A DNA stretch of 64,000 nucleotides from Yeguia hominis (GTDB lineage: Bacteria; Bacillota; Clostridia; Oscillospirales; Acutalibacteraceae), in the NCBI RefSeq assembly GCF_014384705.1, contig NZ_JACRSN010000003.1, positions 124,001-188,000 on the forward strand, read 5' to 3'. Position numbers and translations under genes: made by a program. Position 1 is the first letter of the stretch. Each line of letters begins with the position of its first letter. Below are positions 1 to 8,448 of the stretch, in pieces. The notes below the pieces were generated by a model. That model was not told the DNA's origin and ran no database searches. It was given only the letters and a program-made list of their open reading frames with translations.

Positions 1-989
1 TTTTGTTTGGAAACTATATTACGCTGACCAATTTGAGTGAGCGCGATATCAACCGGATAATTGAGATGCACATCAGCCCGGTGAACGTTTCCGTTCACAC
101 AACAGATCCCGAATTGCGCTGCAAAATGATGGGAAACCGTTTTGCAGGAAAATCACTTGCAGCGCTTTGGCGTTTTGCGGAGCACGGCATCCGGCTCAAC
201 TGCCAGATTGTGCTTTGTCCGGGACTCAATGACGGTGAGGCGCTTTCGCGGACGCTGCACGATCTTGTCGGTCTCGGAGCGTCTCTTGAGAGCATCGCGT
301 GTGTGCCGGTTGGCGTTACGCGTTACCGCGAGGGACTGTATCCGCTCCAAACCTTCGATCGGGAAAGCGCGCGGAATGCGCTGGATATCATGGAACAGTT
401 CGGCGAGGCGTGCATCCGGCTGCGCGGTGCGCGGACGGTCTATGCCTCGGACGAATTTTATCTACTGGCGGAACGCCCGATTCCGGATCCGGAATACTAT
501 GAGGATTTTCCGCAGATTGAAAACGGCGTCGGCATGTTTGCCAGCATGCAGGAGGAGTTTTCGTTTGCACTCGAGGATCTGGAAGGCCTGCAGCCGCTTT
601 CAAAACCGCGGTTTGTGACGGTGATTACAGGGGAAGCGGCGGCAGATTTTATCCGCGGCCTGCTTGACGAAGCGGTAAAACGATGCGATAATCTAACATA
701 TCAGCTTCTGGTTGTGCAGAACGATTTTTTTGGCGGGACAGTCAATGTTTCGGGTTTGTTGACAGGCGGGGACATGATTCGTGCCGCAAAGGGGAAAACG
801 CTCGGAGACGAGTTGCTGATTCCGGGTTCGACACTGCGCAGCGAGGGAGATCTGTTTCTGGATGGCGTCTCGCTTGCACAGATGCAGGAGACGCTCGGCG
901 TTCCGGTGACGCCGGTACAAAATGACGGCGGAAAGCTGCTTTCCGCTTTGATTGGGAAGGAATTATCAACATCATGGCAAAACCAGTAG
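1..989 (+). CDS. DUF512 / radical-SAM-like protein, 5' end cut off
   Basis: The reading frame is open from the window edge and about 328 residues are visible; the true start lies upstream. The segment LFGNYITLTNLSERD followed by IISPVNVSVHTTDP-type residues and a long C-terminal DUF512 region (about residue 170 onward) match the DUF512 family, whose members of roughly 430-450 residues carry an N-terminal PDZ-like part and a Cys-rich radical-SAM-like core. The part with the FeS cysteines is therefore outside the window. The function of the family is not established. The gene overlaps der by 16 bases, an adjacency common in Clostridia, so the two are probably co-transcribed. Confidence 0.85.
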   Translation, partial: LFGNYITLTNLSERDINRIIEMHISPVNVSVHTTDPELRCKMMGNRFAGKSLAALWRFAEHGIRLNCQIVLCPGLNDGEALSRTLHDLVGLGASLESIACVPVGVTRYREGLYPLQTFDRESARNALDIMEQFGEACIRLRGARTVYASDEFYLLAERPIPDPEYYEDFPQIENGVGMFASMQEEFSFALEDLEGLQPLSKPRFVTVITGEAAADFIRGLLDEAVKRCDNLTYQLLVVQNDFFGGTVNVSGLLTGGDMIRAAKGKTLGDELLIPGSTLRSEGDLFLDGVSLAQMQETLGVPVTPVQNDGGKLLSALIGKELSTSWQNQ

Positions 990-2296
990 TAGCGATTGTC
1001 GGAAGACCGAATGTCGGAAAGTCGGCGCTCTTTAATAAGCTGATCGGAGAACGGCTCTCGATTGTCGAGGACACGCCGGGTGTAACGCGCGACCGGATTT
1101 ACGGGGAATGCGAATGGAAAAACCGGGTGTTTTCGCTGGTAGATACGGGCGGAATTGAGCCGGATTCCAAGGATATCATCCTTTCGCAGATGCGGTTTCA
1201 GGCGCAGCTTGCCATCGATACGGCAGATGTGATTATCCTGGTGGTTGACGTGCGCACGGGACTTGTGGCAACAGACAGCGATGTTGCCGCGATGCTTCTG
1301 AAGAGCGGACGGCCGATTGTGCTGTGCGTCAATAAATGCGATTCGGTCGGCGAAGTGCCGCCGGATTTTTATGAGTTTTACAATTTGGGTCTGGGGGATC
1401 CGATTGCGGTTTCTTCCGTACACGGACACGGAACCGGCGACCTGCTGGATGCGGTTTTGGAGAATCTGCCTGCGGAGGAAGCGATAGAAGAAGACGAGAA
1501 TTCCATTAAGGTTGCGGTAATCGGAAAGCCGAATACCGGAAAATCTTCTTTGGTCAACCGGGTTTCCGGAGAAACCCGCTGTATTGTTTCGAATATTGCC
1601 GGCACCACGCGCGATGCGATCGACACGGTTGTCGAGAACAGCCGGGGCCGATTTACCCTTATCGATACCGCTGGTCTGCGCCGGCGCAGCAAAGTCGAGG
1701 ATGTCGTAGAAAAATACAGCATTCTGCGCGCCAAAATGGCGATTGACCGTGCCGATGTCTGTGTCATTATGATCGACGCGGAGACCGGGTTTACAGAACA
1801 GGATTCTAAAGTGGCGGGTCTTGCGCACGAGGCAGGAAAAGGCTGCGTCATTGCGGTGAATAAATGGGATGCCATCGAAAAGGACGGCAACACCATGAAT
1901 GAATTCCGCAAGAAGCTTGAAAATGATTTTTCCTTCATGCCCTATGCGCCGATGGTCTTTATTTCTGCAAAGACCGGGCAGCGAATTGACCGGCTGTTTG
2001 AGCTGATTTGTCTCGCGGCCAACAATAATGCGATGCGGATCACGACCGGGACACTCAACGATGTGCTGGCGCATGCGACTGCGCGTCTGCAGCCGCCGAC
2101 CGATAAGGGCAAGCGCCTGAAAATTTATTATATGACGCAGGCGTCGGTAAAGCCGCCGACATTTGTGTTCTTCGTCAATTCTGAAGAGCTGTTCCATTTT
2201 TCCTATCAGCGTTATCTGGAAAACCGGATCCGTGAGACTTTTGGGCTCGAGGGAACGCCGATACGCTTTATCATCCGGGAACGCGAAAAGAATTAA
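974..2296 (+). CDS. der: Ribosome biogenesis GTPase Der (EngA)
   Basis: The protein has 440 residues, the usual Der length, with two tandem GTPase domains and a C-terminal KH-like domain. Domain 1 shows GRPNVGKS near residue 8, DTPGVTRD and NKCD; domain 2 shows GKPNTGKSS near residue 180, AGTTRD, DTAGLRRR and NKWD. Der acts in the cytoplasm in late assembly of the 50S subunit. The start at 974 lies inside the end of the preceding DUF512 gene with an AAGGA-type site upstream, suggesting translational coupling. plsY follows after 12 bases, the common Firmicute der-plsY order. Confidence 0.97.
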   Translation: MAKPVVAIVGRPNVGKSALFNKLIGERLSIVEDTPGVTRDRIYGECEWKNRVFSLVDTGGIEPDSKDIILSQMRFQAQLAIDTADVIILVVDVRTGLVATDSDVAAMLLKSGRPIVLCVNKCDSVGEVPPDFYEFYNLGLGDPIAVSSVHGHGTGDLLDAVLENLPAEEAIEEDENSIKVAVIGKPNTGKSSLVNRVSGETRCIVSNIAGTTRDAIDTVVENSRGRFTLIDTAGLRRRSKVEDVVEKYSILRAKMAIDRADVCVIMIDAETGFTEQDSKVAGLAHEAGKGCVIAVNKWDAIEKDGNTMNEFRKKLENDFSFMPYAPMVFISAKTGQRIDRLFELICLAANNNAMRITTGTLNDVLAHATARLQPPTDKGKRLKIYYMTQASVKPPTFVFFVNSEELFHFSYQRYLENRIRETFGLEGTPIRFIIREREKN

Positions 2297-2308
2297 GGGG
2301 GCGTCGGC

Positions 2309-3031
2309 TTGCATTATACCTTTCAGTCTACGGTACTGCCGGGAATCATTACGGCGATTGCGGCATATCTTTTGGGAAGTATCAGTTTTTCCATTATTTT
2401 CACGCGCCTTTACGCCGGTCATGCGGATATTCGGGACATGGGCAGCGGAAATGCGGGTGCAACCAATGTCATGCGTTCAGTTGGAAAACGTCCGGCGATC
2501 CTGACCTTTCTCTGTGATTTTTTAAAATGCGCAATTTCGATTGCGATCGGCCGGGAAGTTTTCTGCTATTTCGGCGCACTTTCCGGATTCGTGGAGACCG
2601 ATTTGGCGCTGCTTTCCTGGTACGGTTCGTATGTTGCGGGAATTTCGTGCCTGATCGGCCATATCTATCCGGTGTATTACGGTTTTCGCGGCGGAAAAGG
2701 CGTTGTGACCTGTGCGGCGATGGTGGCGCTGATCGACTGGCGCGCGTTCGTGATTGAAATTCTGATTTTCATCGTGCTGTTTGCCAAAACACGGATGGTG
2801 TCGGTGGGGTCAATCGTCGCGCTTTCGCTGCATCCGGTTGTGACGTTTTTGGTGACGTTTTTCCTGGATTATAAGACCGGCATGATCTCCAAATGGGGAG
2901 AGCGTCCGGGAATTGCCTATGTGGTGGCTTCGACGGTATTTGCACTGATCATTGCCTCGCTGACGGTAATCAAACATTTGCCCAATATCAAACGGATTTT
3001 AAACGGGACAGAAAGCCAGCTGCTTTTCTAG
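2309..3031 (+). CDS. plsY: Glycerol-3-phosphate acyltransferase PlsY
   Basis: An integral membrane protein of 240 residues with several hydrophobic segments. It shows the PlsY signatures GSGNAGATNVMR (about residues 49-60) and GHIYPVYYGFRGGKG (about 118-132). PlsY transfers an acyl group from acyl-phosphate to glycerol-3-phosphate, the first membrane step of phospholipid synthesis. The start is TTG at 2309, supported by an AAGGGGG ribosome site 6-14 bases upstream. It is the last gene of the DUF512-der-plsY run; a GC hairpin with a T-run follows the stop. Confidence 0.95.
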   Translation: MHYTFQSTVLPGIITAIAAYLLGSISFSIIFTRLYAGHADIRDMGSGNAGATNVMRSVGKRPAILTFLCDFLKCAISIAIGREVFCYFGALSGFVETDLALLSWYGSYVAGISCLIGHIYPVYYGFRGGKGVVTCAAMVALIDWRAFVIEILIFIVLFAKTRMVSVGSIVALSLHPVVTFLVTFFLDYKTGMISKWGERPGIAYVVASTVFALIIASLTVIKHLPNIKRILNGTESQLLF

Positions 3032-3040
3032 CCCGCACAG

Positions 3041-3078
3041 CCGCGCGGGAGTTTTGTGATTCCGCGCGGTTGTTTTTT
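3041..3078 (+). terminator. Intrinsic terminator after plsY
   Basis: The arms CCGCGCGG at 3041-3048 and 3062-3069 are self-complementary and are followed by TTGTTTTTT. The position 10 bases after the plsY stop fits the end of the der-plsY operon. Confidence 0.75.
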
Positions 3079-3196
3079 CCGGAGACAAACGGTGTGATGT
3101 GAAATCGCAGTGCGCTGTGCGGTTTGCCGCCGGGAAAAAGAGAGAACCGGATTTTTTGGAAAGTCTTGTGTTTTGAGAAGCTCCTGATGAATTCCG

Positions 3197-3236
3197 GATT
3201 CGCAGACGGCTGGATTCAATTTGCGCTGTGCGAATC
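3197..3236. repeat. Inverted repeat upstream of the patatin gene
   Basis: GATTCGCA at 3197-3204 and TGCGAATC at 3229-3236 are exact inverted copies 24 bases apart, just upstream of the ribosome site of the patatin-like gene. It may be an operator or a leader hairpin; no clear -35/-10 pair was found next to it. Confidence 0.35.
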
Positions 3237-3264
3237 AAATCTAATTTAGAAAGAAGGATCTGCG

Positions 3265-4572
3265 ATGAAAAAGCGGGCGTTGGCGCTCGGCGGCGGAGGC
3301 GCGCGCGGCGCCTATGAAATCGGCGTCTGGAGAGCGCTGCGAGAGATGGGGGAAGATTCTTTTTCCATCCTTACCGGTACCAGCGTCGGCGCGCTCAACG
3401 GTGCGGTGATTGCGCAGGGAGATTATGAGAACGCGGTGCGGTTTTGGGAGGCGGTTTCCACCAAAAAGGTTCTGCGGGTTGAGTTGGAAGACGATCCGGA
3501 GCTTTCGGAGCGTTCTTTTGCGGTGCTGCAAACCTTTACGCGGGAAATCCTCCGAAACCGCGGCGCAGATACAGCACCGCTGCGTGAGATGCTCGCGGCC
3601 TGCATTCAGGAGGATCGGGTTCGTGCATCCCATGCGTCGTTCGGCCTGGTTACCGTTTCGCTGCCGGACGGAAAAGAACACTGCCTGTTTTTGGATGCCA
3701 TTCCGCAGGGCAAACTTCTCGATTATCTGATGGCCTCTTCGGCCTTCTTTCCGGCGATGCAGGCGCAGGAAATCGATGGAAAAACCTATGTGGACGGCGG
3801 ATACTTTGACAATGTGCCGATTGCAATGGCGGTTGACCGCGGCGCAGAAGAGGTTATTGCAGTGGATCTTCAGGCGCCGGGTCTGCACCGCGGCACAGTG
3901 AAAAAAGAGGTTCCGGTCCTCCGGATTGCCTGCGCCTGGGATCTCGGGCCGGTGCTTTTGTTTGAACACAGCTATATTACGCGAAATATGCAGCTGGGAT
4001 ATCTCGATACGCTTCGGGCGTTTGGCCGGTATGAGGGTGTGCTCTATGCGCTGCAAACCGGTGCGGCGCAGGACTATGCAGACGCCTGCCGGAATCGGAT
4101 TTTTTCGCTGTACCAGACGCTTCGCCCGGAGACGGCGCTTCGGATTGGCAAAAACATGGAACCGCTGAAATGGCGGGTGCTGCGGGCGCTGCGGACGCAG
4201 CCCTGGGGAGAGAAAACGCCGCTTTCCATCAGCTGGATGGAAAATGCGGGCCGTATTTTCGGGGTATCGCCGCTGCGAAGCTATACGGCGCGGGAATTTT
4301 ACACAGAAGTGAAATCGCTTTACCGGAAGCAGCCGGCGATCCTCTTTTCGGAGCTGGAAATCCGCGCGCGTGCGAGCAAGCACACGGCGGGCCTTGCGCA
4401 GGAATTCTTAAAAACAACGGACCGGCGTGCCATTGCAAGCGCCTTTTATGAGCAGATTTCGCTTGCGCTGCACGACGAGGCGGAACGCAAACGCCTTTGG
4501 GGCGCGGCGTTGTTGTTCCCCGCAGAGGCCGCTGCTGCGGTATATCTTGCCTGTTCGTATGAATTCTTGTGA
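3265..4572 (+). CDS. Patatin-like phospholipase/esterase
   Basis: The 435-residue protein starts with the oxyanion motif GGGGARGAYEIG (about residues 9-20) and has the nucleophile elbow GTSVG (serine near residue 41) and the catalytic Asp in DGGYFDN (about residue 173), the Ser-Asp dyad of patatins. Such enzymes hydrolyse acyl esters of phospholipids. The C-terminal ~200 residues have no motif I recognise and make it longer than a minimal patatin domain. No signal peptide is visible, so it is likely cytosolic. It is monocistronic: a terminator lies before it and a promoter-bearing gap after it. The substrate is unknown. Confidence 0.88.
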   Translation: MKKRALALGGGGARGAYEIGVWRALREMGEDSFSILTGTSVGALNGAVIAQGDYENAVRFWEAVSTKKVLRVELEDDPELSERSFAVLQTFTREILRNRGADTAPLREMLAACIQEDRVRASHASFGLVTVSLPDGKEHCLFLDAIPQGKLLDYLMASSAFFPAMQAQEIDGKTYVDGGYFDNVPIAMAVDRGAEEVIAVDLQAPGLHRGTVKKEVPVLRIACAWDLGPVLLFEHSYITRNMQLGYLDTLRAFGRYEGVLYALQTGAAQDYADACRNRIFSLYQTLRPETALRIGKNMEPLKWRVLRALRTQPWGEKTPLSISWMENAGRIFGVSPLRSYTAREFYTEVKSLYRKQPAILFSELEIRARASKHTAGLAQEFLKTTDRRAIASAFYEQISLALHDEAERKRLWGAALLFPAEAAAAVYLACSYEFL

Positions 4573-4829
4573 TTGATACGAAACGTAGAAGATAAGGGAA
4601 GCCCGATAAACGCCGTAAGCGTGTCAGAACCGAACGTTCCGGTTTGACAAGAGCCTTTTCGGCTGCACGGAATGCGCGGAGATGTCCGATTTTTATAAAA
4701 ATGGGTTGTATGAAAGAGCAGGAATCTGCCCAGAATCGAATCGGACGTTTTGAAAGAGAAAAGTTTCGATAGCAGAATGTTAGCGCAGTTTGCCGGGCAG
4801 CACAGAAACGTCGGGCAGCCATAAGAACC

Positions 4830-4858
4830 TTGACGGGCACTTGAAAACGTGCTATGGT
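4830..4858 (+). promoter_or_regulatory. Putative sigma-A promoter of the SDR gene
   Basis: TTGACG (4830-4835), a 17-base spacer and TATGGT (4853-4858) lie 70 bases before the SDR start. This is the only promoter-like element I see in the 355-base gap 4573-4927; the rest of that gap holds nothing I can identify. Confidence 0.45.
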
Positions 4859-4927
4859 ATGTTCCGGTTTCTTCCCGATGAACATTGGCGAGGCGGGAAA
4901 ATTCAAAAAAAGGACAGGAGGACTCCC

Positions 4928-5689
4928 ATGAAGAAAATGGAAGGCAAAGTTGTGCTCATCACAGGCGGGGCACGCGGAATCGGTTACGGAATCGCAAAGG
5001 CGTTTGCAAAAGAAGGCGCAAACCTTGTCATTACCGGCCGGACAGCCAGCACGCTGATCGAGGCACAGGAAAACCTGGAAGCGGATTATGGCATTGAGGC
5101 GTTGTTTGTCGTTGCAGACGGCAGCGATGAAGCCGCCGTCAAGAATGTTGTCGAAAAAGCCATTGCACGGTTTGGACATCTGGACTGCCTGATTAACAAC
5201 GCGCAGGTCAGCAAATCCGGTACGATGCTGGTCGATCACAGCAAAGAAGATTTTGACCTTGCGGTCTATTCCGGTTTGTACGCGACGTTCTTTTATATGC
5301 GAGAATGCTTCCCGTATCTCAAGGAGAGCAAGGGCAGCGTCATCAATTTTGCCTCCGGCGCCGGCTTGTTCGGCAGAGTGGGGCAGTCCTCCTATGCTGC
5401 AGCAAAGGAAGGCATCCGCGGAATGTCGCGTGTAGCGGCTGCGGAGTGGGGCGAGTTTGGAATTAACGTCAATGTGGTTTGCCCGCTTGCCATGACGCCG
5501 GGTCTGGAAAAATGGAAGGAAGAATATCCGGATCTGTATGAAAAAACCATCCAGGGCATTCCGCTCAAGCATTTTGCGGATCCGGAAAAGGATATCGGCC
5601 GCGTGTGCGTGTTCCTGGCATCCGATGATGCAAGCTATGTGACAGGCGAGACCATCACGCTGCAGGGCGGCAGCGGTCTGCGTCCGTAA
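4928..5689 (+). CDS. SDR-family NAD(P)-dependent oxidoreductase
   Basis: A classical short-chain dehydrogenase of 253 residues. The nucleotide-binding motif TGGARGIGYG is near residues 12-21, NNAQ replaces the usual NNAG, and the catalytic pair is in SSYAAAKEG (YxxxK, about residue 158). The C-terminus YVTGETITLQGGSGLRP is typical of the family. The start at 4928 was chosen over an upstream in-frame start because AGGAGGA stands 5 bases before it. The gene is flanked by its own promoter and terminator. The substrate cannot be read from the sequence; relatives act on 3-oxoacyl chains, sugars or steroids. Confidence 0.9.
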   Translation: MKKMEGKVVLITGGARGIGYGIAKAFAKEGANLVITGRTASTLIEAQENLEADYGIEALFVVADGSDEAAVKNVVEKAIARFGHLDCLINNAQVSKSGTMLVDHSKEDFDLAVYSGLYATFFYMRECFPYLKESKGSVINFASGAGLFGRVGQSSYAAAKEGIRGMSRVAAAEWGEFGINVNVVCPLAMTPGLEKWKEEYPDLYEKTIQGIPLKHFADPEKDIGRVCVFLASDDASYVTGETITLQGGSGLRP

Positions 5690-5704
5690 CGTTCCCAAAA
5701 CCAC

Positions 5705-5749
5705 AAAACCGGCATTCCCCACGCTTTTCGGGATGCCGGTTTTGGTTTT
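5705..5749 (+). terminator. Intrinsic terminator after the SDR gene
   Basis: AAAACCGGCATTCC (5705-5718) pairs with GGGATGCCGGTTTT (5730-5743) apart from one bulge, followed by TTTGGTTTT. From here to the rpmB terminator (5750-5989) I see no gene or signal. Confidence 0.85.
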
Positions 5750-5989
5750 AAATGGGCCGCCCCGCACGCAGGGACGTGCGTGGAAATCGGAATGGTTTGA
5801 AGAACGTGCGGCGTACGGGAAAACGCGCGATACAGAGCGCCGGGCAACGGAAAAGCGGCGTTTTTACAGGGGACAGACGAAGCTTGCCAAAATGCTGTGT
5901 TCTGCAGCAGCGCGGCTGTTATGGAGACGAGCAGGCTGCGGATAGCAGAAGTGCGCGGCCAATCCGGAATCTGCAAAATCGGAGAAAAC

Positions 5990-6015
5990 AAAAAACCGAG
6001 CGAATACTCGCTCGG
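5990..6015 (-). terminator. Intrinsic terminator of rpmB
   Basis: On the minus strand CCGAGCGA-GTAT-TCGCTCGG is a perfect 8-bp hairpin followed by TTTTTTG. It lies about 60 bases past the rpmB stop. Confidence 0.85.
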
Positions 6016-6073
6016 CTCTGTGCATCCAAATTGAATTGTTCTGTTTTTGAGAAAAGATCTCGCAAAGAACGCC

Positions 6074-6262
6074 TCAGACAGCGCGCGTAACCTTACCGGA
6101 ACGCAGGCAGCGGGTGCAGGCGTAAATACGCTTGGGGGATCCGTTGACAATCGCCTTGACTCTCTTTACGTTGGGCTTCCACATCCGGTTGGAACGTCTG
6201 TGCGAGTGGGAAACCTTGATGCCAAAGGTGACTCCTTTTCCGCAGATATCACATTTTGCCAT
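6074..6262 (-). CDS. rpmB: 50S ribosomal protein L28
   Basis: A basic protein of 62 residues beginning MAKCDICGKGVTFGIKVSHS, the bL28 signature, and ending GKVTRAV. It keeps the zinc-type cysteine pairs CDIC (residues 4-7) and CTRC (about 49-52), so it is the zinc-binding (C+) form. The ATG at 6262 has AGGAGGTG 5 bases upstream; longer in-frame extensions lack such a site. It is a single-gene unit with its own promoter and terminator, divergent from the M50 protease gene. Confidence 0.97.
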   Translation of the reverse strand: MAKCDICGKGVTFGIKVSHSHRRSNRMWKPNVKRVKAIVNGSPKRIYACTRCLRSGKVTRAV

Positions 6263-6305
6263 GTCTGCACCTCCTTTAAAGACCAATTTTAATCGCAACG
6301 ATAGT

Positions 6306-6334
6306 ATTCTACCAGATTCACCGGCTAAATGCAA
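6306..6334 (-). promoter_or_regulatory. rpmB promoter
   Basis: Read on the minus strand: TTGCAT (6334-6329), a 17-base spacer and TAGAAT (6311-6306), about 45 bases before the rpmB start. Confidence 0.65.
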
Positions 6335-6382
6335 GTGTTTTTTGCGTTTTTTCTCTTGAGATGCGTTAAAAATGCGGAATGC

Positions 6383-6411
6383 TTGTTTTTTTCGCATAAA
6401 TGGGGTATAAT
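6383..6411 (+). promoter_or_regulatory. Promoter of the M50-scpA-scpB operon
   Basis: TTGTTT (6383-6388), a 17-base spacer and a consensus TATAAT (6406-6411), 27 bases before the M50 protease start. It is divergent from the rpmB promoter about 50 bases away. Confidence 0.7.
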
Positions 6412-6437
6412 GACCCAATATAAAGGAGCGTGAATTT

Positions 6438-7127
6438 ATGCTGTTTGATACCTTGCGAACGATATTCAGCGGCGGAACGGTCGATCTTGCAAGCATTGTG
6501 ATGCAGATTTTGGCCGTCCTTTTTGTGATCTTCTGTATTCTTCCGGTTCATGAATATGCGCACGGGAAGGTTGCGCTGAAGCTCGGCGATCCGACTGCCA
6601 AAAATATGGGACGTCTGACGCTCAATCCGCTTGCGAGTATCGATCCGATGGGTGCGCTGTTTATTTTGCTGTTCGGCTTCGGATGGGCAAAACCCGTGAT
6701 GGTCGATCCGCGTTATTTTAAAAAACCCAAGCGCGATATGGCGCTCGTGTCGCTTGCCGGGCCGGTTTCGAACCTCCTGGCGGCGCTGGCCGGCGCATTT
6801 GTTTATAATCTGATTCTGGTAATCTTTAAATCGGTTCCGCTGTTTATCGGGATATTCTTCATGTATTATATCGTGATCAATGTGTCCCTGGCGGTCTTTA
6901 ACCTGATTCCGATTCCGCCGCTGGACGGCTCCAAAATTTTGGCGGCGTTTCTGCCGGATCGTGTGCTGTATAAGTTTTATCGCTATCAGAATGTTTTTAT
7001 GATGGTGCTGATGCTGCTCCTGTTTTCGGGAATCCTCGACTATCCGCTGAGCATTTTCGATTCGGCGGTGCAGACGGGCGTCATGTGGCTTGCCAGTCTG
7101 CCGTTTCGGCTCTTCGGTCTCTTTTGA
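6438..7127 (+). CDS. Site-2-type membrane metalloprotease (M50 family)
   Basis: A protein of 229 residues with about five hydrophobic segments. The zinc motif HEYAHG (residues 36-41) and the second metal-ligand region NLIPIPPLDGSKIL (about 155-168) place it in the short M50B / YwhC-like branch. Such proteases cut substrates within the membrane. A ribosome site AAGGAG lies 10 bases before the start. Its stop overlaps the scpA start (TGATG), and an M50 protease next to scpAB is a common arrangement in Clostridia. The natural substrate is unknown. Confidence 0.92.
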   Translation: MLFDTLRTIFSGGTVDLASIVMQILAVLFVIFCILPVHEYAHGKVALKLGDPTAKNMGRLTLNPLASIDPMGALFILLFGFGWAKPVMVDPRYFKKPKRDMALVSLAGPVSNLLAALAGAFVYNLILVIFKSVPLFIGIFFMYYIVINVSLAVFNLIPIPPLDGSKILAAFLPDRVLYKFYRYQNVFMMVLMLLLFSGILDYPLSIFDSAVQTGVMWLASLPFRLFGLF

Positions 7128-7882
7128 TGCACATGGAGAAGCTTTCTTATAAACTCGAAACCTTTGAGGGGCCGCTTGACCTGCTCCTCTATCTGATTTC
7201 CAAACATAAGCTGAATATTTACGAGATCCGGATTGCGGGTCTTTTGGATCAGTATCTCGAGCAGATGGAGCGCATGCAGGAGGAAGAACTGGAGATTTCC
7301 AGCGAGTTCCTCGAGATGGCGGCAAGGCTTGTGCATATTAAGACCGTTTCGCTGCTTCCAAAACATGAAGAAGCGGAAGCGCTCACGCGGGAACTGACCG
7401 GACAGCTCATTGAATACCAGACGCTCAAAGAGGTTGCCGCCGGAATGGCCGAACAATTTTCGTTTGACCGGTTTATCCGGCAGCCGCTTTCGCTGCCTGC
7501 GGATCTGACATACCGCAGAACGCATACGCGGGAAGAACTTTACGAGGCGTATCAGAACGCGGTCGGCCGCGGAAAACGCCTGAAAGCGCTCCCGGACGAA
7601 TCGTCGTTCTCCGGAATTGTTCCGAATCGGCGCAGTTATGTCTCTGTAACCTCAAGAATTGTGCACGTGCTGCGGCGGCTGTGGGACGGCGCGGAGGTGC
7701 GGTATCTGAGTCTCTTTGGAAATGTCCAAAACAAATCCGGAATTGTGGCGACCTTTCTTGCGCTCCTGGAGCTGATTCACGGAAAACGGGTTTCGTTAAG
7801 CGGAGAAGGAACAGAATTGACGGTAAAATTGGAAAACGGCGGTGGAAAACATTGGAAATCAAGAAAGCACAGGGTGCAATAG
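7127..7882 (+). CDS. scpA: Segregation and condensation protein A
   Basis: The kleisin subunit ScpA (251 residues from the ATG at 7127) carries the N-terminal signature YKLETFEGPLDLLLYLISKH and a C-terminal winged-helix region. It bridges SMC heads and binds ScpB in the condensin complex that compacts and segregates the chromosome. An ATG at 7133 is an alternative start; 7127 overlaps the preceding stop and suggests coupling. The scpB start lies 31 bases inside its 3' end. Confidence 0.95.
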   Translation: MHMEKLSYKLETFEGPLDLLLYLISKHKLNIYEIRIAGLLDQYLEQMERMQEEELEISSEFLEMAARLVHIKTVSLLPKHEEAEALTRELTGQLIEYQTLKEVAAGMAEQFSFDRFIRQPLSLPADLTYRRTHTREELYEAYQNAVGRGKRLKALPDESSFSGIVPNRRSYVSVTSRIVHVLRRLWDGAEVRYLSLFGNVQNKSGIVATFLALLELIHGKRVSLSGEGTELTVKLENGGGKHWKSRKHRVQ

Positions 7883-8421
7883 AGGCAGTTTTGTTTGCCT
7901 CCGGGGATCCGGTTCCGCTGGAAAAGCTGGCACAGGCGCTGGAACTTGACCTCGGAACGACAGAAAAGCTTTTGCGTGTGCTCGAAGAGCGATACAACAC
8001 GCCGGAAAGCGGCATCCAAATTGTCCGCCTTGAGGACGGCGTGCAGATGTGCTCGAATCCCGAATTTGCGGCGGAAATCCGGCGGGTTATGGAAATCCGG
8101 CGCAATACGCCGCTGTCTCCGGCCGCAATGGAAGTCCTCGCGGTGGTTGCCTATAATCAGCCGGTCACCAAGGCCTTTATCGAACAGGTCCGCGGTGTGG
8201 ACTGTTCCGGTGTTGTGAGCAGTCTGGTTGCCAAAAACTTGATCGAAGAGCGCGGGCGGCTGGAATTGCCGGGACGTCCGCTTTTATACGGGACAACGCA
8301 GGATTTCCTGCGCTGCATGCAGATTTCTTCTCTCTCGGAATTGCCGCCGGTGCCGGGTCGTGAAGAACCGGACAAGCCGGAAGCGTTGCCGGAGCCATCG
8401 GATACATCATCGGATGCATAG
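7852..8421 (+). CDS. scpB: Segregation and condensation protein B
   Basis: ScpB of 189 residues, beginning with the TTG codon at 7852 (LEIKKAQGAIEAVLFASG) preceded by GGCGGTGG. Two winged-helix domains are expected; the family stretch ALEVLAVVAYNQPVTKAFIEQVRG appears here as MEVLAVVAYNQPVTK around residues 90-105. It partners ScpA in the SMC complex. A longer reading frame upstream is only the third-frame shadow of scpA, because similarity starts at EIKKAQ. The last 25 residues are a low-complexity Pro/Glu tail. Confidence 0.93.
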   Translation: MEIKKAQGAIEAVLFASGDPVPLEKLAQALELDLGTTEKLLRVLEERYNTPESGIQIVRLEDGVQMCSNPEFAAEIRRVMEIRRNTPLSPAAMEVLAVVAYNQPVTKAFIEQVRGVDCSGVVSSLVAKNLIEERGRLELPGRPLLYGTTQDFLRCMQISSLSELPPVPGREEPDKPEALPEPSDTSSDA

Positions 8422-8448
8422 CCAAAAAGCAGGAGGGAGGACAGCCGG

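Noticed and set aside
701..2422. 573-residue minus-strand frame over der
   Set aside because: der has both complete GTPase domains on the other strand; the antisense product shows no motif.
4229..5767. 512-residue minus-strand frame over the patatin 3' end and the SDR gene
   Set aside because: It crosses two well-supported genes and their control regions and has no motif of its own.
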